Assembly: GCF_000224145.3 (NCBI RefSeq)
Contig: NC_020166.2
Span: forward strand, 8,208,050 to 8,272,049
Length of the DNA: 64,000 nucleotides
From: Ciona intestinalis
Lineage: Eukaryota > Chordata > Ascidiacea > Phlebobranchia > Cionidae
Direction: 5' to 3'
The translations under genes were made by a program, and so were the position numbers. This document shows, in pieces, positions 11,901 to 21,371 of the stretch. The notes under the pieces are model-generated. The model made no database searches, was not told where the DNA came from, and saw only the letters and a program-made list of their open reading frames with translations. Position 1 is the first letter of the stretch. Every line of letters begins with the position of its first letter.

Positions 11901-12249
11901 ATAATATAGGTCCAAGTAGTTCAACTCACCAAATGAACTTCGATTTCCATTTAAATCCACAGAAAACTGTAAAACAAAAATTTGTTTGAAGCAACTAAAA
12001 TTCTATTCTATAGGATCTAGATAATGAAGAAAGACAAAACTTACTATTTTAAACTTGGGAATTTTAGTTGATACCATCTTCTTCTGTGAAATGCCACCTT
12101 TGCCTAAATATAACACCTTTTACCATTAAAGCAATGGGGAATGGTATGTTTTTAAAAGAAAATTTACTCTAATAAAGCTTACCCGTATTAAAACGTCTAA
12201 AACCAGCGGAAATAATACCATGTATTCTCCATCTGGAATAAGTAAACAT
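2890..12249 (-). CDS. MRS2: MRS2-like mitochondrial magnesium channel, with tandemly duplicated 3' exons
   Basis: CorA/MRS2 family Mg2+ channel of the mitochondrial inner membrane. Exons, all bounded by GT/AG: 12183-12249, 12045-12103, 11930-11966, 11644-11756, 10485-10676, 9342-9472, 8835-8948, 8245-8404, 7644-7728, 7225-7342 and 6603-6773 (cut by a gap). The start gives a basic, amphipathic presequence (MFTYSRWRIHG). Family blocks read in order are ELGLTVRDLRFQH, IVVRFQ, LKAIICTDAVLLID, LPFEYRVLEA, then VDRSLVHILL. TM1 follows and ends in the signature GMN (LGMAFGMNL), with TM2 as NPIAFWSVSGLMF. Expected length is about 420 residues against 443 in human. A second copy of the last six exons follows at 6068-2890. 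In the near copy, the 7644-7728 exon carries two extra bases relative to the distal copy, breaking frame. The true C-terminus is uncertain because the last exon meets a gap in one copy and a SINE in the other. Exon 1 lies about 470 bp from the divergent KHDRBS-like gene. Confidence 0.92.
3815..4219. other. Assembly gap (405 N)
   Basis: A run of N inside the distal MRS2 copy, between its exons 9 and 10. The matching interval in the near copy (about 7500-7640) is sequenced and shows what is probably missing. Confidence 0.99.
4529..4724. mobile_element. Cimi-1-like MITE in distal MRS2 intron
   Basis: Same insertion as the copy at 7946-8142. It was therefore present before the MRS2 segment was duplicated or the two haplotypes diverged. 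Confidence 0.75.
5059..5257. mobile_element. Cimi-1-like MITE in distal MRS2 intron
   Basis: Full length, TAGTACTGTGGGTAAGATGGGAC to CCCCCACTTTACTATA. It is the partner of 8476-8675. Confidence 0.8.
5590..5745. repeat. Dispersed repeat with GGCCTAAATCTCAG / CATGGCCTGCTACGC core
   Basis: Contains a hairpin-like centre (GCCTGCTACGCTGCAGGC). Its partner is at about 8995-9140. Related GGATTTAGGCC...TGGCCCATTA fragments recur elsewhere in the window, so it is a short interspersed family distinct from the SINE and MITE. Confidence 0.55.
6103..6602. other. Assembly gap (500 N)
   Basis: Exactly 500 N, a typical default gap size. It lies at the junction of the two MRS2 copies: exon 11 of the near copy on its right and the upstream flank of exon 6 of the distal copy on its left. 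Confidence 0.99.
7946..8142. mobile_element. Cimi-1-like MITE in MRS2 intron 8
   Basis: Terminal repeat reads TACTGTGGGGGAAAATGG at the left and GTGTCCCATCTTACCCC at the right. Inserted in the same place as 4529-4724. Confidence 0.8.
8476..8675. mobile_element. Cimi-1-like MITE in MRS2 intron 7
   Basis: Full length with internal AATATCCTGATCGTGG, CAATTAACAACGGTCTA and TTTGTTTACTAC blocks. Same site as 5059-5257. Confidence 0.8.
9803..9945 (-). mobile_element. SINE tail fragment
   Basis: Inverted tail: a GAATGAATGAATG run, then TTTATCCTCGCGTGGCCGG and GCTTACGAGTTACCATGTATG. It abuts the inverted LMBRD1 exon-1 copy. Confidence 0.65.
9953..10205 (+). repeat. Inverted duplicate of LMBRD1 exon 1 and start of intron 1
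   Basis: The block matches, in reverse orientation, about 31493-31745, with very few differences. It carries a full copy of LMBRD1 exon 1 at 9963-10022 (AT-rich leader, ATG, 20 codons, then GTAAGT) with one residue changed: the second codon is Glu here and Asp in the gene. It lies in MRS2 intron 5, antisense to MRS2. Similarity begins a few bases before the ATG, so the upstream promoter was not copied. Confidence 0.8.
10060..10385 (-). mobile_element. Full-length SINE in MRS2 intron 5
   Basis: Reads from tail (CTCGCGCGACGGGGCAACG) to an inverted tRNA-like head (GGCGCGCTAACCAGTGTG, then CCACGGCGCC). The tail half is part of the segment shared with LMBRD1 intron 1; the head half is much less similar to that copy. 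Confidence 0.75.
11195..11570 (-). mobile_element. SINE tail split by a smaller element
   Basis: SINE motifs CTCGCGTGGCTGG...CAGTCGTTATTACAC stop at 11247 and resume at 11503 with the expected GGTGTTCTGTTTCATACACC. The intervening 255 bp is a separate insertion. Confidence 0.7.
11248..11502. mobile_element. hAT-like MITE, 255 bp, with 8-bp target duplication
   Basis: Terminal inverted repeats of about 20 bp share GACTGCAGAGTATGGCAG, with mismatches at the outer ends. The element is flanked by the exact 8-bp duplication ATTACACA (11240-11247 and 11503-11510) inside a SINE. The 8-bp target duplication points to hAT-type mobilisation; the internal sequence has no long frame. Confidence 0.7.
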
Positions 12250-12806
12250 GGCACATGAGCATTAAATTAAATATGATGTTAAAAATGGGGTAAAGCCTTT
12301 TCTTTTCTTTGAGAAACGGATATGGATTGGCAAATTTTGTCAACATTACAAAAAACGCTCTTCCACATTTGGGGAATACCCGTTAGATAAAAATCGCCTA
12401 TTTTATCACAGTGTTTCCCAACCTATATATTAGAATAATCTTTTAAATCTGTTGTAGCATATTTCATGTAAAAAGTTGATACAGAAAACAAATAAATGAT
12501 CACGTTTTTAGAGCACCAATGTTGATTTTTATTTTTTTTAAGTAAATAAGTAAAAATAATAAAAAATACCTTTTTCTTAAAAAAAACAATCACTTAAAAT
12601 AAAAAATACACTAAAATTGTAATTTAATTAAAATTACTCCAAAATTTAATAAAATACATACTAAACTTTTAAGTGAGCGGTAAGTTTGTCGTAATAGGCG
12701 GAGGAACATGTATTTAACACGTGATCAAATGGCGCGACCATCCGCAGTTCCTCGTGGCTTACTTCATTTGAAAGAAGCTGTCACCGTAGTTGTTGGGTTT
12801 TCTGCG
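12250..12806 (+). promoter_or_regulatory. Divergent MRS2 / KHDRBS-like promoter region and 5' noncoding exon
   Basis: About 470-550 bp separates the MRS2 start (minus) from the first KHDRBS-like noncoding exon, which ends at 12806 before GTGAGT. An E-box CACGTG is at 12718-12723, next to a GGCGCG patch. The rest is very AT-rich. The transcription start is not fixed; Ciona also uses trans-splicing, which cannot be judged here. Confidence 0.4.
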
Positions 12807-13106
12807 GTGAGTTCATTTTATTTATTCTTGTGAATTTTTAACGGTATTGCCTCGAGAAATTGAGTTTTTTTTATCTGGGGAGTAATGAATATCTTGCTTT
12901 AAAAGTGTTCCGTATGTCTAACTGATATTACTAGTTCATAATTACTTTGGAAAACGTATTGGCCATTCGTATCGAAAATTTACTTTGAAAATGCCCCAAA
13001 ACTCCCGTGTCTTATGAACCTAACAGTATCTTATTGTTTTTTCTTAATTCGTTTGTTAGGGTTATTCTATTTTTCAGCTATAAAGTGAAATCGTTACAAA
13101 AAGAAA

Positions 13107-16100
13107 ATGACCGACTTACCAGTTGATTCGAAATATTTGCCCGAATTAATGGCCGAGAAAGATAGCATTGACCCTTCGTTTGTTCATGCTGTTCGTTTAA
13201 TATCTTCTGGTTAGTAAATGTTACTTTTACAAAAAGTTTTTAGTGCTAGTGAAGAATCCTGTTGGCTATTTTAAAGTTGATGTCATTTAGTGTAATGGAA
13301 TGTGTATGGTGCATAATAAATCTTCAATTTGCACAAGGTTGTGGATATTTTGATTAATTCAACCACAATCGATATTTGACCATATCTTAAAAATAGGTAG
13401 CCACACCCAATAATTGACCAAGAGAGTTTCAACTAACCAACTTTTGGTCGGGTACCTCAAAATGCTTTTTGAGATGTGGTCAAAAAACTATTCTTCTACA
13501 CAAAATACAAATTTGCAAAAAAGGCAATCTTTTGCTTAAAAGTTTAAAACATCTTGTACAACACAAAAAGGAGGGCCTGAGTTTTTACCCCAAATAAGTG
13601 AAGGGGTGGTGGGAAAATGGGTAAAAAATTGTTTTTACCCTCTAAACTATTTTTGAATAGTTTTCCTCTACTAGTTTTCAACCACTCCCCTTAGCCCATG
13701 GGGGTTTAAGCAAGTGCATTGTTTTCCTCCGTCCCTCTTTTTTAGTAATCAGTTTCCCTTTCTTCCTACGTCCCTCCTTTTAGTGTTGTCCAAATTTTCA
13801 AAGAATTGGCTTTTTGCAAAAACAAGCGACACATGAAGTTGCTGTAAGCGCGTTCCTTTGTCCTCCGCTTAAAAAAATACCACTAAGCTAAATAAAACTG
13901 TTTCATAGTAATGGAACAAGATTATATTAAACAAAAATTTACCAGTTAAGTTTTACTTGTATTTCCATAACTTCTACAGAAATTGAAAAGATTAAAAACC
14001 CACCCCCACCTGCCAAACCATCAAACAATTCCAATGACCCGAAAATGTTCAATATTTACGACGACAAATACCCCAAAGTGGAATGCAATATTCGAATCCC
14101 TGTTAACGAGTTTCCTCGTGTCAATTTTATCGGGCGATTAATCGGACCTGGGGGTTCAACGTTAAAGGGAATCCAGGAAGTCACAAATACTAGAATCGCG
14201 ATTCTAGGCAAAGGGTCATTACGGGATAAGAAAAAGGTATAAAAAACTAATGATTCTGTAAAAGGCACTCTCTTAATGTTTTTTTAATTGAAGGCTGAAG
14301 AATTAGCAAACAGCAGCGATGTAAAATACAACCATCTAAAATATCCTCTCCATGTAAGGATTAGTGCAATAGGATCTGTTGATCAGGTAAGCCAATATTT
14401 GTAATTAGTTTATTTTAGATCTGTTAATTAAAAACTGTAATTGTTCTTTTTTTGTATATACAGTTCATACTGGTCCACACACCTAGCAGTAATCTATTTT
14501 TCCCCAAAAATCTGCTCAATTTTGCTATTTTTAAGAAAATCCACGCAAGTTGTTTGTAATTAAGCTTACTGACACATTAAATATTAAATAATCAAATCAA
14601 TCGCTTAATAACATGAAATACAATCTTCCGCACAAAAAAACTGATTATCCAGTCTGCTTAGTAACCTGGAGTTCTGCTAAACCCTGAAAAAAATACCTTG
14701 GATGTTCATCAATTTAACCAATATTATTGTCCATAGGCTTACATGAGCATCGGGCGAGCATGTTCCGAGGTTTCCAAAATNNNNNNNNNNNNNNNNNNNN
14801 NNNNNNNNNNNNNNNNNNNNNNNNNNNNNNTCAGAAAATGCATTTTTTAATGTTTGCACGAACCGTTTCGTCATTTTAGCTATTCGCCGTGTTCTCGCGA
14901 TGTAACCGATGCGGTTAAAATAGAGCGCACGTTTATGTTGTCAATAATTACGGAACAAAGAAACCAAAGAGTATATTGTCGGCCGAACGTAAGAAAGTTG
15001 ATTTTAATATAAATAGGATTTATTTCTACTAAAAAAATCCGGACGTTTTTCGACGATCCGGACGGTGACATTATCACTGAAAAAGGGGTATTTTTACAGT
15101 CCTGTTCGATCGGTTAATTAAAAACTGTAATTGTTCTTGTTTTGTATATACAGTTCATACTGGTCCACACACCTAGCAGTAATCTATTTTTCCCCAAAAA
15201 TCTGCTCAATTTTGCTATTTTTAAGAAAATCCACGCAAGTTGTTTGTAATTAAGCTTACTGACACATTAAATATTAAATAATCAAATCAATCGCTTAATA
15301 ACATGAAATACAATCTTCCGCACAAAAAAACTGATTATCCAGTCTGCTTAGTAACCTGGAGTTCTGCTAAACCCTGAAAAAAATACCTTGGATGTTCATC
15401 AATTTAACCAATATTATTGTCCATAGGCTTACATGAGCATCGGGCGAGCATGTTCCGAGGTTTCCAAACTCCTCATGGTAGAAGATGAGGATGAATACAT
15501 CGCGGCTGGAGCAGCAGCCATGTTGCAAGCAAGAGGAGGAGCAGTTGGAGTTGGAGGAGGGATGCGCGGAGCAGGAAGAGGAGCTCCACGGTAAGTTGAC
15601 ATAAAACTTACACAGAAAATGCCACAAAGTTATGGTAACTCGTAAGTGGGCATGAGGTGATGCCTGTCGGTTGTATCAGTTCCTCCATATAGAATATAAA
15701 CATTTTGTTTGATTGTTGAATTTCTAGTGGTGTTCGAGGTGGAGGAAGAGGGGCTCCTCGTGGATCACCATCTGGAAGTAGAGGATCATCAAGGGGTGGA
15801 AGAGGAGCACGGGGTAATGTTTTGGTTGTTTAATAACATATGTTTTTTTGGTATAAACATGCATTAAAAGTTACACAGGATGTCTATTCTGAGGCTCTTC
15901 TAATGTTATGCACATAATTTGAAATATTTTATCCAAGTTTCAGCTATTTATGAACCAAATTATGAAACCTAAAAGTTATTTACCTTCTTCACACTTCCGT
16001 AAGCTTTCAGATTATAATATAACAATTGTATACGCATAATAATTTATTCCAATGCATTATAACAGGTGGAACACGAGGTGGCATGAGAGGTGCAGCCAGG

Positions 16101-17204
16101 GGTGCGGTAGCTTCAAGATTTCCAAAGGCACAAATTCAAGCTGCTGATTCTTATGTTAATCAGGTATATTTCTTCAAAATTCTAAGATTTAAGCTAAATC
16201 TGCGCAAGCTTTTTAATTTTAATTTGTTAGTTTAAAAAATCAATGCCGGTTTAGAAATTTTAGAACCTTTTTAAGTTTTTCCAATTGGAATTAAATTAAA
16301 TACATGGCAAAGGTACATTCTAGTTAAAGTAGTGTTTTACATAAATTTTTTGGTTTGCAAATCAGTTGTTTTTTTCTCATGTATGCATTATTTATTTAAA
16401 TAATGATTGGTTTTTATGAGTTTTTAGTTAAATTCGTATTGCTTTTTAATTCACAGGCATTAGAATACGCAGAGGCTGGTTATGACGTATACAGTGAATA
16501 TGCTGAAGCTGCTGCTTATGATCCGTATGGTCAAGCAACTGAAGAAGCATATAATGAATCATATGCTGATGGGTAAGATTAATGTTTGTATAATACGGAG
16601 GGGGGAGCCATTTTATTAGATTTTCTTGTCGCATTTGTTGATAAACAAGGAATTATAAAGAACAAATTATTATATTTTACAACTCGTATAGACCGTTGTT
16701 AATTGTTGAAAACATGATCTGGAAACTTGGATATTGGGTGCTAAGGTGTCTCGTTTTCCCCAAGCTTAATATGTTGGATAAGCATATAGGATTCCATGTT
16801 GGCTGTTATGTGCCAAGCTATGGCCAGAAATGTGCGAGAACAATTTTCTCTCTGAACCATTGTGTAGTTTATATAATAAGCTATTCTTACTGATATGAGA
16901 GAAACAATTATCTAAACATATTTCATTAAAATCACAGTTAATGTAAGTAACTAATGCCTTTTTTCTTATCCAATTACAGTGCGTATGGTGTAACAGATTC
17001 CTACGATGCATATACCTTTGCTGATTATGGTAAGTTGTACTGCTTTAATTTATGTTTTTTTAGTATCTGAAAGTTTTTTGAACCATTTTTTTAATTTTAG
17101 AATCTTATGGAAATGGGGCAGAGTCGTACGTGCCAGCCAAACCAGCATACCGGGGTAAAATACGGGGGGGTGCTCGTGGTAGAGGGGCAGGAAAGCCATA
17201 TTGA
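13107..17204 (+). CDS. KHDRBS-family (Sam68/SLM-like) STAR RNA-binding protein
   Basis: Nuclear RNA-binding and splicing-regulator family. Coding exons: 13107-13209, 13980-14236, 14294-14386, 15427-15590, 15728-15813, 16066-16163, 16457-16572, 16980-17029 and 17101-17204, giving 356 residues with all phases agreeing; a noncoding exon and leader precede the ATG. The QUA1 helix is seen at residues 1-40 ([17 protein letters not shown]). The STAR KH domain follows, with the GxxG-type loop [13 protein letters not shown] and the family strand [12 protein letters not shown] Gly/Arg-rich RGG stretch follows at about residues 180-250, then a Tyr-rich tail as in Sam68/SLM proteins, ending GRGAGKPY. Exon 5 is present twice in the assembly: a truncated copy at 14737-14780 ends at a gap, and the copy at 15427 is the one that reads through. 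Orthology to a single vertebrate paralogue cannot be decided. Intron 7 (16573-16979) hosts an H/ACA snoRNA. Confidence 0.94.
14423..14779. repeat. 357-bp direct duplicate of 15113-15469
   Basis: Offset exactly 690 bp with about two mismatches. It covers the end of the KHDRBS-like intron 4 and the first 43 bp of exon 5, then stops at the 50-N gap. Confidence 0.9.
14781..14830. other. Assembly gap (50 N)
   Basis: The gap sits between the truncated duplicate and about 280 bp (14831-15112) that looks like neither neighbouring intron and is richer in CpG. Confidence 0.99.
16588..16771. mobile_element. Degenerate Cimi-1-like MITE in KHDRBS-like intron 7
   Basis: The inner blocks ATTATAAAGAAC, TAGACCGTTGTTAATTGTT and GCTAAGGTGTCTCG are readable but both ends are worn. 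Its right end is about 10 nt from the H/ACA RNA start. Confidence 0.65.
16782..16909 (+). ncRNA. H/ACA box snoRNA, copy 1 (intron of KHDRBS-like gene)
   Basis: Classic hairpin-hinge-hairpin-tail layout. The 5' hairpin closes GCATAT with ATGTGC and has an inner TTGGC/GCCAA stem. The H box AGAACA is at 16837-16842. The 3' hairpin closes TTTCTCTC with GAGAGAAA and has an upper stem TAGTTTAT/ATAAGCTA. ACA lies at 16904-16906, three bases from the end. The same RNA with one clear base change is at 22017-22144. The target uridine was not worked out. Confidence 0.85.
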
Positions 17205-18225
17205 GACTTGCCTTGATGATTCAGGCAAGGAATTATTCTTAATGCACTCATGTCTGTAGCATCTGAATAAGCTGGAAAATTCAAACCTTTATAAACATTG
17301 CGTATTTGAAGACAATTGTCCGTGAACTGCTAAGATTTAAACTTGTGAAAATTTCATTCGAAAGCTTGAACGTTAAAAAAAAAACTTAAATTGTTAATAT
17401 TTTAATGTGTAGTATAGCAATTAATTCATTTTAAAACTTACTGTTTTCTTTTTCAGTATAAACTGACGCATATGGGAGCTAATGTTGAAACCCTAAGCAT
17501 ATTAACTAACCCTATAATCATCAAAAACTCAAATTCAGGCAAAAATATTTCTCTAAAACTACGCACTGCCAGTAAAATATAAAGAACCCATGCGAATGGT
17601 AGCATTTTAAATAAGGAAAACTATCAATAAAAACTGAAACAGCAATCTTCGAAGTTAAAAACTGTCAATAACGTCATTTTGAAAAGCGTTTTGTATTATT
17701 ATCTAAATGTTGTAAATAAAAAAGCTTTTATAATATTTGTTTCACTCCTGAACACAATTATGAAAAAGACTCCACTTACAAAATCGGAAACAAAAAAGAT
17801 TTAAAAACGTGGTGACTTCAAACGAAACAACAAAACCTCATCTTTATGGTAACTAGTTGTAAAGGGCAGCAGATAAAACATTTATAGCAAACACTAAAAA
17901 AAGGTAAAGTCTTAATGTTGGTATTTGTACATTACGGATTTTGAAATAAATTTCTAAAAAACTTCCGTCACCTAAGTTGTATTTAATCTTGAATCAAAAT
18001 GGTTTAAATCTCAATAAAAAATTAAGTTTTTAATCCAGTCAAATTGTTAATGTAGAATATAGAATTTATAGTTTATACTGTTTTTTACTCTGTTCTGTAT
18101 TGGATTTGTAATGAAACAGTTTTTTCCATGTGTTTTGTATTAGTTTAATACTCTTACCGTTCTGTATTGTTTGTATTTATTTCCAATAAATGTTTTCTAA
18201 TTCTACATTAATACTAAAATTTCAT
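17205..18225 (+). other. KHDRBS-like 3' UTR and spacer
   Basis: No coding potential. A 7-bp hairpin CTTGCCT/AGGCAAG lies just after the stop (about 17208-17230). AATAAA signals occur near 17626, 17717, 18014 and 18184, so the 3' end could be used at several points or run on toward the snoRNA host. Confidence 0.5.
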
Positions 18226-18300
18226 TCTTTTCGTTAGGTTTTCTCAACCAAGCAGCAAAACATACAAAGTAAGTTCTGTTTCGTTATCTTCCTCTTCAAT

Positions 18301-18384
18301 CCATCTATGATGAAAACCTTCTTTCCCCGTCTTAAACAAAACTGATGAAAATCAATTATTTTAAGCTCAACTAAACTGAGGTGG
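18301..18384 (+). ncRNA. C/D box snoRNA 1 (host intron 1)
   Basis: Terminal stem CCATCT/AGGTGG. C box TATGATGA at 18306-18313, internal CTGATGA serving as D'/C', D box CTGA at 18376-18379. It contains CTTCTTTCCCCG, a 12-nt perfect antisense to a conserved 28S segment (compared from memory). Upstream of D, AAGCTCAAC is antisense to the GTTGAGCTT just 3' of that segment. Confidence 0.88.
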
Positions 18385-18663
18385 CTTTTATTTTTAATGG
18401 TGGCCAAACCATTGCTTTAGATTTTGCTATTTAGTTCTATTATGTTGAATTTTACCATTCAAAAAATCAAGCCTTGTGTTAGGTACATTATAATAAAGCA
18501 AATTTGGCCACTACTGTTTTAACAAATCAACATAAAATGGGTGTTTTCATTCAACTAATTTCTAACATTATTTAACAGATTAATGCTAGCAGTTCTGTAG
18601 AGAAAGAAACTGCCCATCCATGCAAGGTAATATTGAATTTAATATATTTACCTTTGACTACTC

Positions 18664-18756
18664 GTTGCTTTCAATGATGAAAAACTTTCTTTCCCCGTCT
18701 TAGAAACAAACTGCTGATAATTTATTATTATAAGCTCAACTAACTGAGAAAGCAAC
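18664..18756 (+). ncRNA. C/D box snoRNA 2 (host intron 2)
   Basis: Perfect 9-bp terminal stem GTTGCTTTC/GAAAGCAAC directly flanks C box AATGATGA and D box CTGA (18744-18747). Same two antisense elements as snoRNA 1, but the D-adjacent guide is spaced one base closer to the D box, which would shift the predicted methylation by one nucleotide. Confidence 0.92.
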
Positions 18757-19070
18757 ACTAATATATTTGCAATGAAAATAGTTCCATATTTTAATCATTT
18801 GTTTTTAAACATTTTGAGAGTCTTGGTTGACTTTAGAATACATAAAATTGTTTACAGTATATAAAGTTTACAAAAATCTTGTAATTGAGATTCAAAATAA
18901 TAAAAATCCTATGTTTTGTAGTTAACTTCCATTGGTGTGTTTTTTATAACTAATTTCCAACTTTATTCAACAGTTGCAGTAATGTTAGCAGTTTTGTAAA
19001 GAAACAAACGTCCATCTGTTCAAGGTAACATTAAATTCAAACATTGATTTCTTTAACTTTTTGACTACTC

Positions 19071-19162
19071 GTTGCTTTCAATGATGAAAAACTTCTTTCC
19101 CCGTCTTAGAAACAAACTGCTGATAATTTATTATTATAAGCTCAACTAACTGAGGAAGCAAC
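19071..19162 (+). ncRNA. C/D box snoRNA 3 (host intron 3)
   Basis: Near-identical duplicate of snoRNA 2 (stem GTTGCTTTC/GGAAGCAAC) that carries the full 12-nt CTTCTTTCCCCG antisense. D box at 19150-19153. Confidence 0.92.
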
Positions 19163-19576
19163 ACTAATATAACCCAGTGATTAAATTCAATACAAATTTG
19201 TTCAACTTTTTTTCAAAGCAATTTTTCCTATCTTTTTACCTTAACTGGTGTTTTTAAACAGTTTTTTAATCTTGGGACGTAATCACTTAAAAAGTTGTAC
19301 AATTTCACCCAAAACCTTTTATAAATTATTGTTTTTTATACTCCACTAAAAAACACCTGCACTAAGTCAATATTGTTATTTGACATGGTATAATCACACA
19401 TAAGTTTGTTCATGTAAGGACATTTAACTAATCTACTCATTGCAATTTAGTGAGAAAGTTCAAGTTCAAGCTTATTGGGACTCGAAGGTAACTGTAATTT
19501 AAAAAACTAAAAATAAAAAATAACCTGTGTGTTCTTCTGTCTAATTTTTAAAAAAAATTGTGTTCTATTATTTTCT

Positions 19577-19631
19577 GCATCATCTGATAACCAAAAACTT
19601 GTTTCATTAAGTTTTTTGGGCACATTGATGC
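19577..19631 (+). ncRNA. Strong hairpin in host intron 4, possible H/ACA half
   Basis: Outer stem GCATCA/TGATGC and inner stem CCAAAAACTT/AAGTTTTTTGG are separated by an asymmetric internal loop like a pseudouridylation pocket. I could not place a convincing H box, second hairpin or ACA, so the class is uncertain. Its position matches the one-RNA-per-intron pattern. Confidence 0.35.
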
Positions 19632-19881
19632 CATAAAGAGTGAGAGTGACAAATTAGGGGGCATTTTATGTTTCCTCATATCGTCTTTCATACATTTAAT
19701 TAATTTGTCTCCTTTTATGCTAATATGGGTTTAAAAGTTAAATTGTAGCTGTTTAATCTAGAAACTAATTTCAAATTTACGCTGATTTTTAAAGTAATAT
19801 TAGAAATGACATTTTCTGATTTCCAGATTTGAGCGGCAGAAACCACAAGAAACAAGTACGTTTATGTTATAATTTTTATCA

Positions 19882-20119
19882 TATAGTACTGTGGGGTAAG
19901 ATGGAACACCTTTAGCACATAATATCTAAATATCCTGATCGTTTTTAAACAATTAACATTGGTTTATGGTAGTCCTAACGATAGAGTTATATAAATTTTA
20001 AAATGTTCATGATGAGAAAATATACTAAAAAATAAAATGGAATGAGAAAATTTAAATGAAAAGGTGAAATGAGATGAGAAAATATACTGAAAAGGTGTCC
20101 CATCTTACCCCACCCTTAC
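19882..20119. mobile_element. Cimi-1-like MITE upstream of snoRNA 4
   Basis: Left end TAGTACTGTGGGGTAAGATGG, right end GTGTCCCATCTTACCCCACCC. Slightly longer than usual because of an internal ATGAGAAAATATACT duplication. The right end is about 6 nt from the snoRNA stem. Confidence 0.8.
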
Positions 20120-20125
20120 TGCAAT

Positions 20126-20194
20126 ATTTGAAATGATGAAAACTAACTCTCTCACTGAGCATTCAATGAAGATGACTAGAGTCGCTGATCAAAT
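20126..20194 (+). ncRNA. C/D box snoRNA 4 (host intron 5)
   Basis: Stem ATTTGA/TCAAAT. C box AATGATGA, D' CTGA after CTCTCTCA, C' GAAGATGA, D box CTGA at 20185-20188. The D guide contains GACTAGAGTC, antisense to GACTCTAGTC in 28S rRNA immediately 3' of the region targeted by snoRNAs 1-3. Because that string is palindromic the match is less specific than it looks. Confidence 0.9.
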
Positions 20195-20654
20195 TATTTC
20201 ACCTCGTTAAATTGAATACAAACTAGTGTTAATTGCTTATAATAAATTATACGTTATTTTGCAGGTGGTATAATATTGAAGTTTGATTTTGGACAGAGAA
20301 TCGAAATCTAGAATGGTATGTTTTAATGTAAAGTTGTTTATATTTAAAATTACAAGTTAAAAAGCAGTGGTTCTTTACTAGAAATATACCTATTGTAAAA
20401 AATTGGGGTGTATTTTCAAAATTTTGATTATCTTTATAAAATTTGACAAGTTTAATGCACTTGTAAAGTGTGTTTTTTTGATTTTGTGTTTGAAGTGTGT
20501 TTGACAAAATTTTGTTTAGTTCTGATTTAAATTCTAAAAATTGCTACTGAGCAAACATTAAAAATGGAATGGTATAGAAGTTTAGGAACCAGTGCTCCAT
20601 ATTAAATACATATGTAACACCAATCATCTTATCATGTATGTTATAATTAAAATA

Positions 20655-20721
20655 TTTGAAATGATGAAAACTAACTCTCTCACTGAGCATTCAGTGAAGA
20701 TGACTAGAGTCGCTGATCAAA
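20655..20721 (+). ncRNA. C/D box snoRNA 5 (host intron 6)
   Basis: Duplicate of snoRNA 4 with only a couple of base changes; stem TTTGA/TCAAA, same C, D', C' and D boxes and same guides. Unlike snoRNA 4 it has no MITE before it. Confidence 0.9.
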
Positions 20722-20919
20722 GTTTTTTGCCATGTTGATATAAACTAGTGTTAATTGCTGCATTTATTCTAAATTTCTAAAAAATTTCAGATAGCAGAGC
20801 TAGAAATGAGAAACTTCAAAGCAAGTTTAATATATGGATAGGTATGCAGAGTTACTTATATTTAAAATTGTGTTATATAATATATAACCAGTATTTCATA
20901 CACTATTTATACAGTAGGG

Positions 20920-21100
20920 TGGAGAAAGTGGGACGCCTTTTCATCATATTTTGTCGTCCCATTTGGTAGTAAACGAAGAACGTTCAAAGAATTATAAAAC
21001 TGTATCCTAACGGTTCCCATAGACCGATGTTAATTGTTTAAAACATGATCAGAATATTTAAATATGTGCTAAAGGTGTCCTATCTGTCCGCACCATATAT
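20920..21100. mobile_element. Cimi-1-like MITE upstream of snoRNA 6
   Basis: ACAGTAGGGTGGAGAAAGTGGGAC to GGTGTCCTATCTGTCC...CCATATAT. The right end is about 9 nt from the snoRNA stem. Confidence 0.8.
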
Positions 21101-21108
21101 TAAATACA

Positions 21109-21188
21109 AACCACAATGATGAACCTATCCTAAGCTCAACAGGACAGACCATGTAATGGTGATACCCATTTCTTCATTCTGAGTGGTT
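21109..21188 (+). ncRNA. C/D box snoRNA 6 (host intron 7)
   Basis: Perfect stem AACCAC/GTGGTT. C box AATGATGA, D' CAGA, C' GTGATA, D box CTGA at 21179-21182. The D' guide AAGCTCAACAGG is a 12-nt perfect antisense to CCTGTTGAGCTT of 28S. By the box+5 rule the target is the G of CCTG, which I recall as the residue modified by yeast snR75; that identity is from memory. The D guide ATTTCTTCA may pair with TGAAGAAAT elsewhere in 28S. Confidence 0.92.
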
Positions 21189-21371
21189 AATATTTAACAT
21201 ATAATTAATGATTTTACTCCTAGGATTTTTTTGAAACACTTTGTTTTTTGCAGATGCAATCTGTCTCCATTTTGATGTCACTATAATTAAAAGGTATGTA
21301 TACCATTAATTGGTGCGAATTTATCAAAACTGTGTTTTATTGAATTGAACCAATTTTGGTAATGATTTATA

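Noticed and set aside
14880-15077. Minus-strand frame of 65 codons in the odd segment between KHDRBS-like duplicates
   Set aside because: No recognisable motif, no splice context, and the segment's placement is doubtful.
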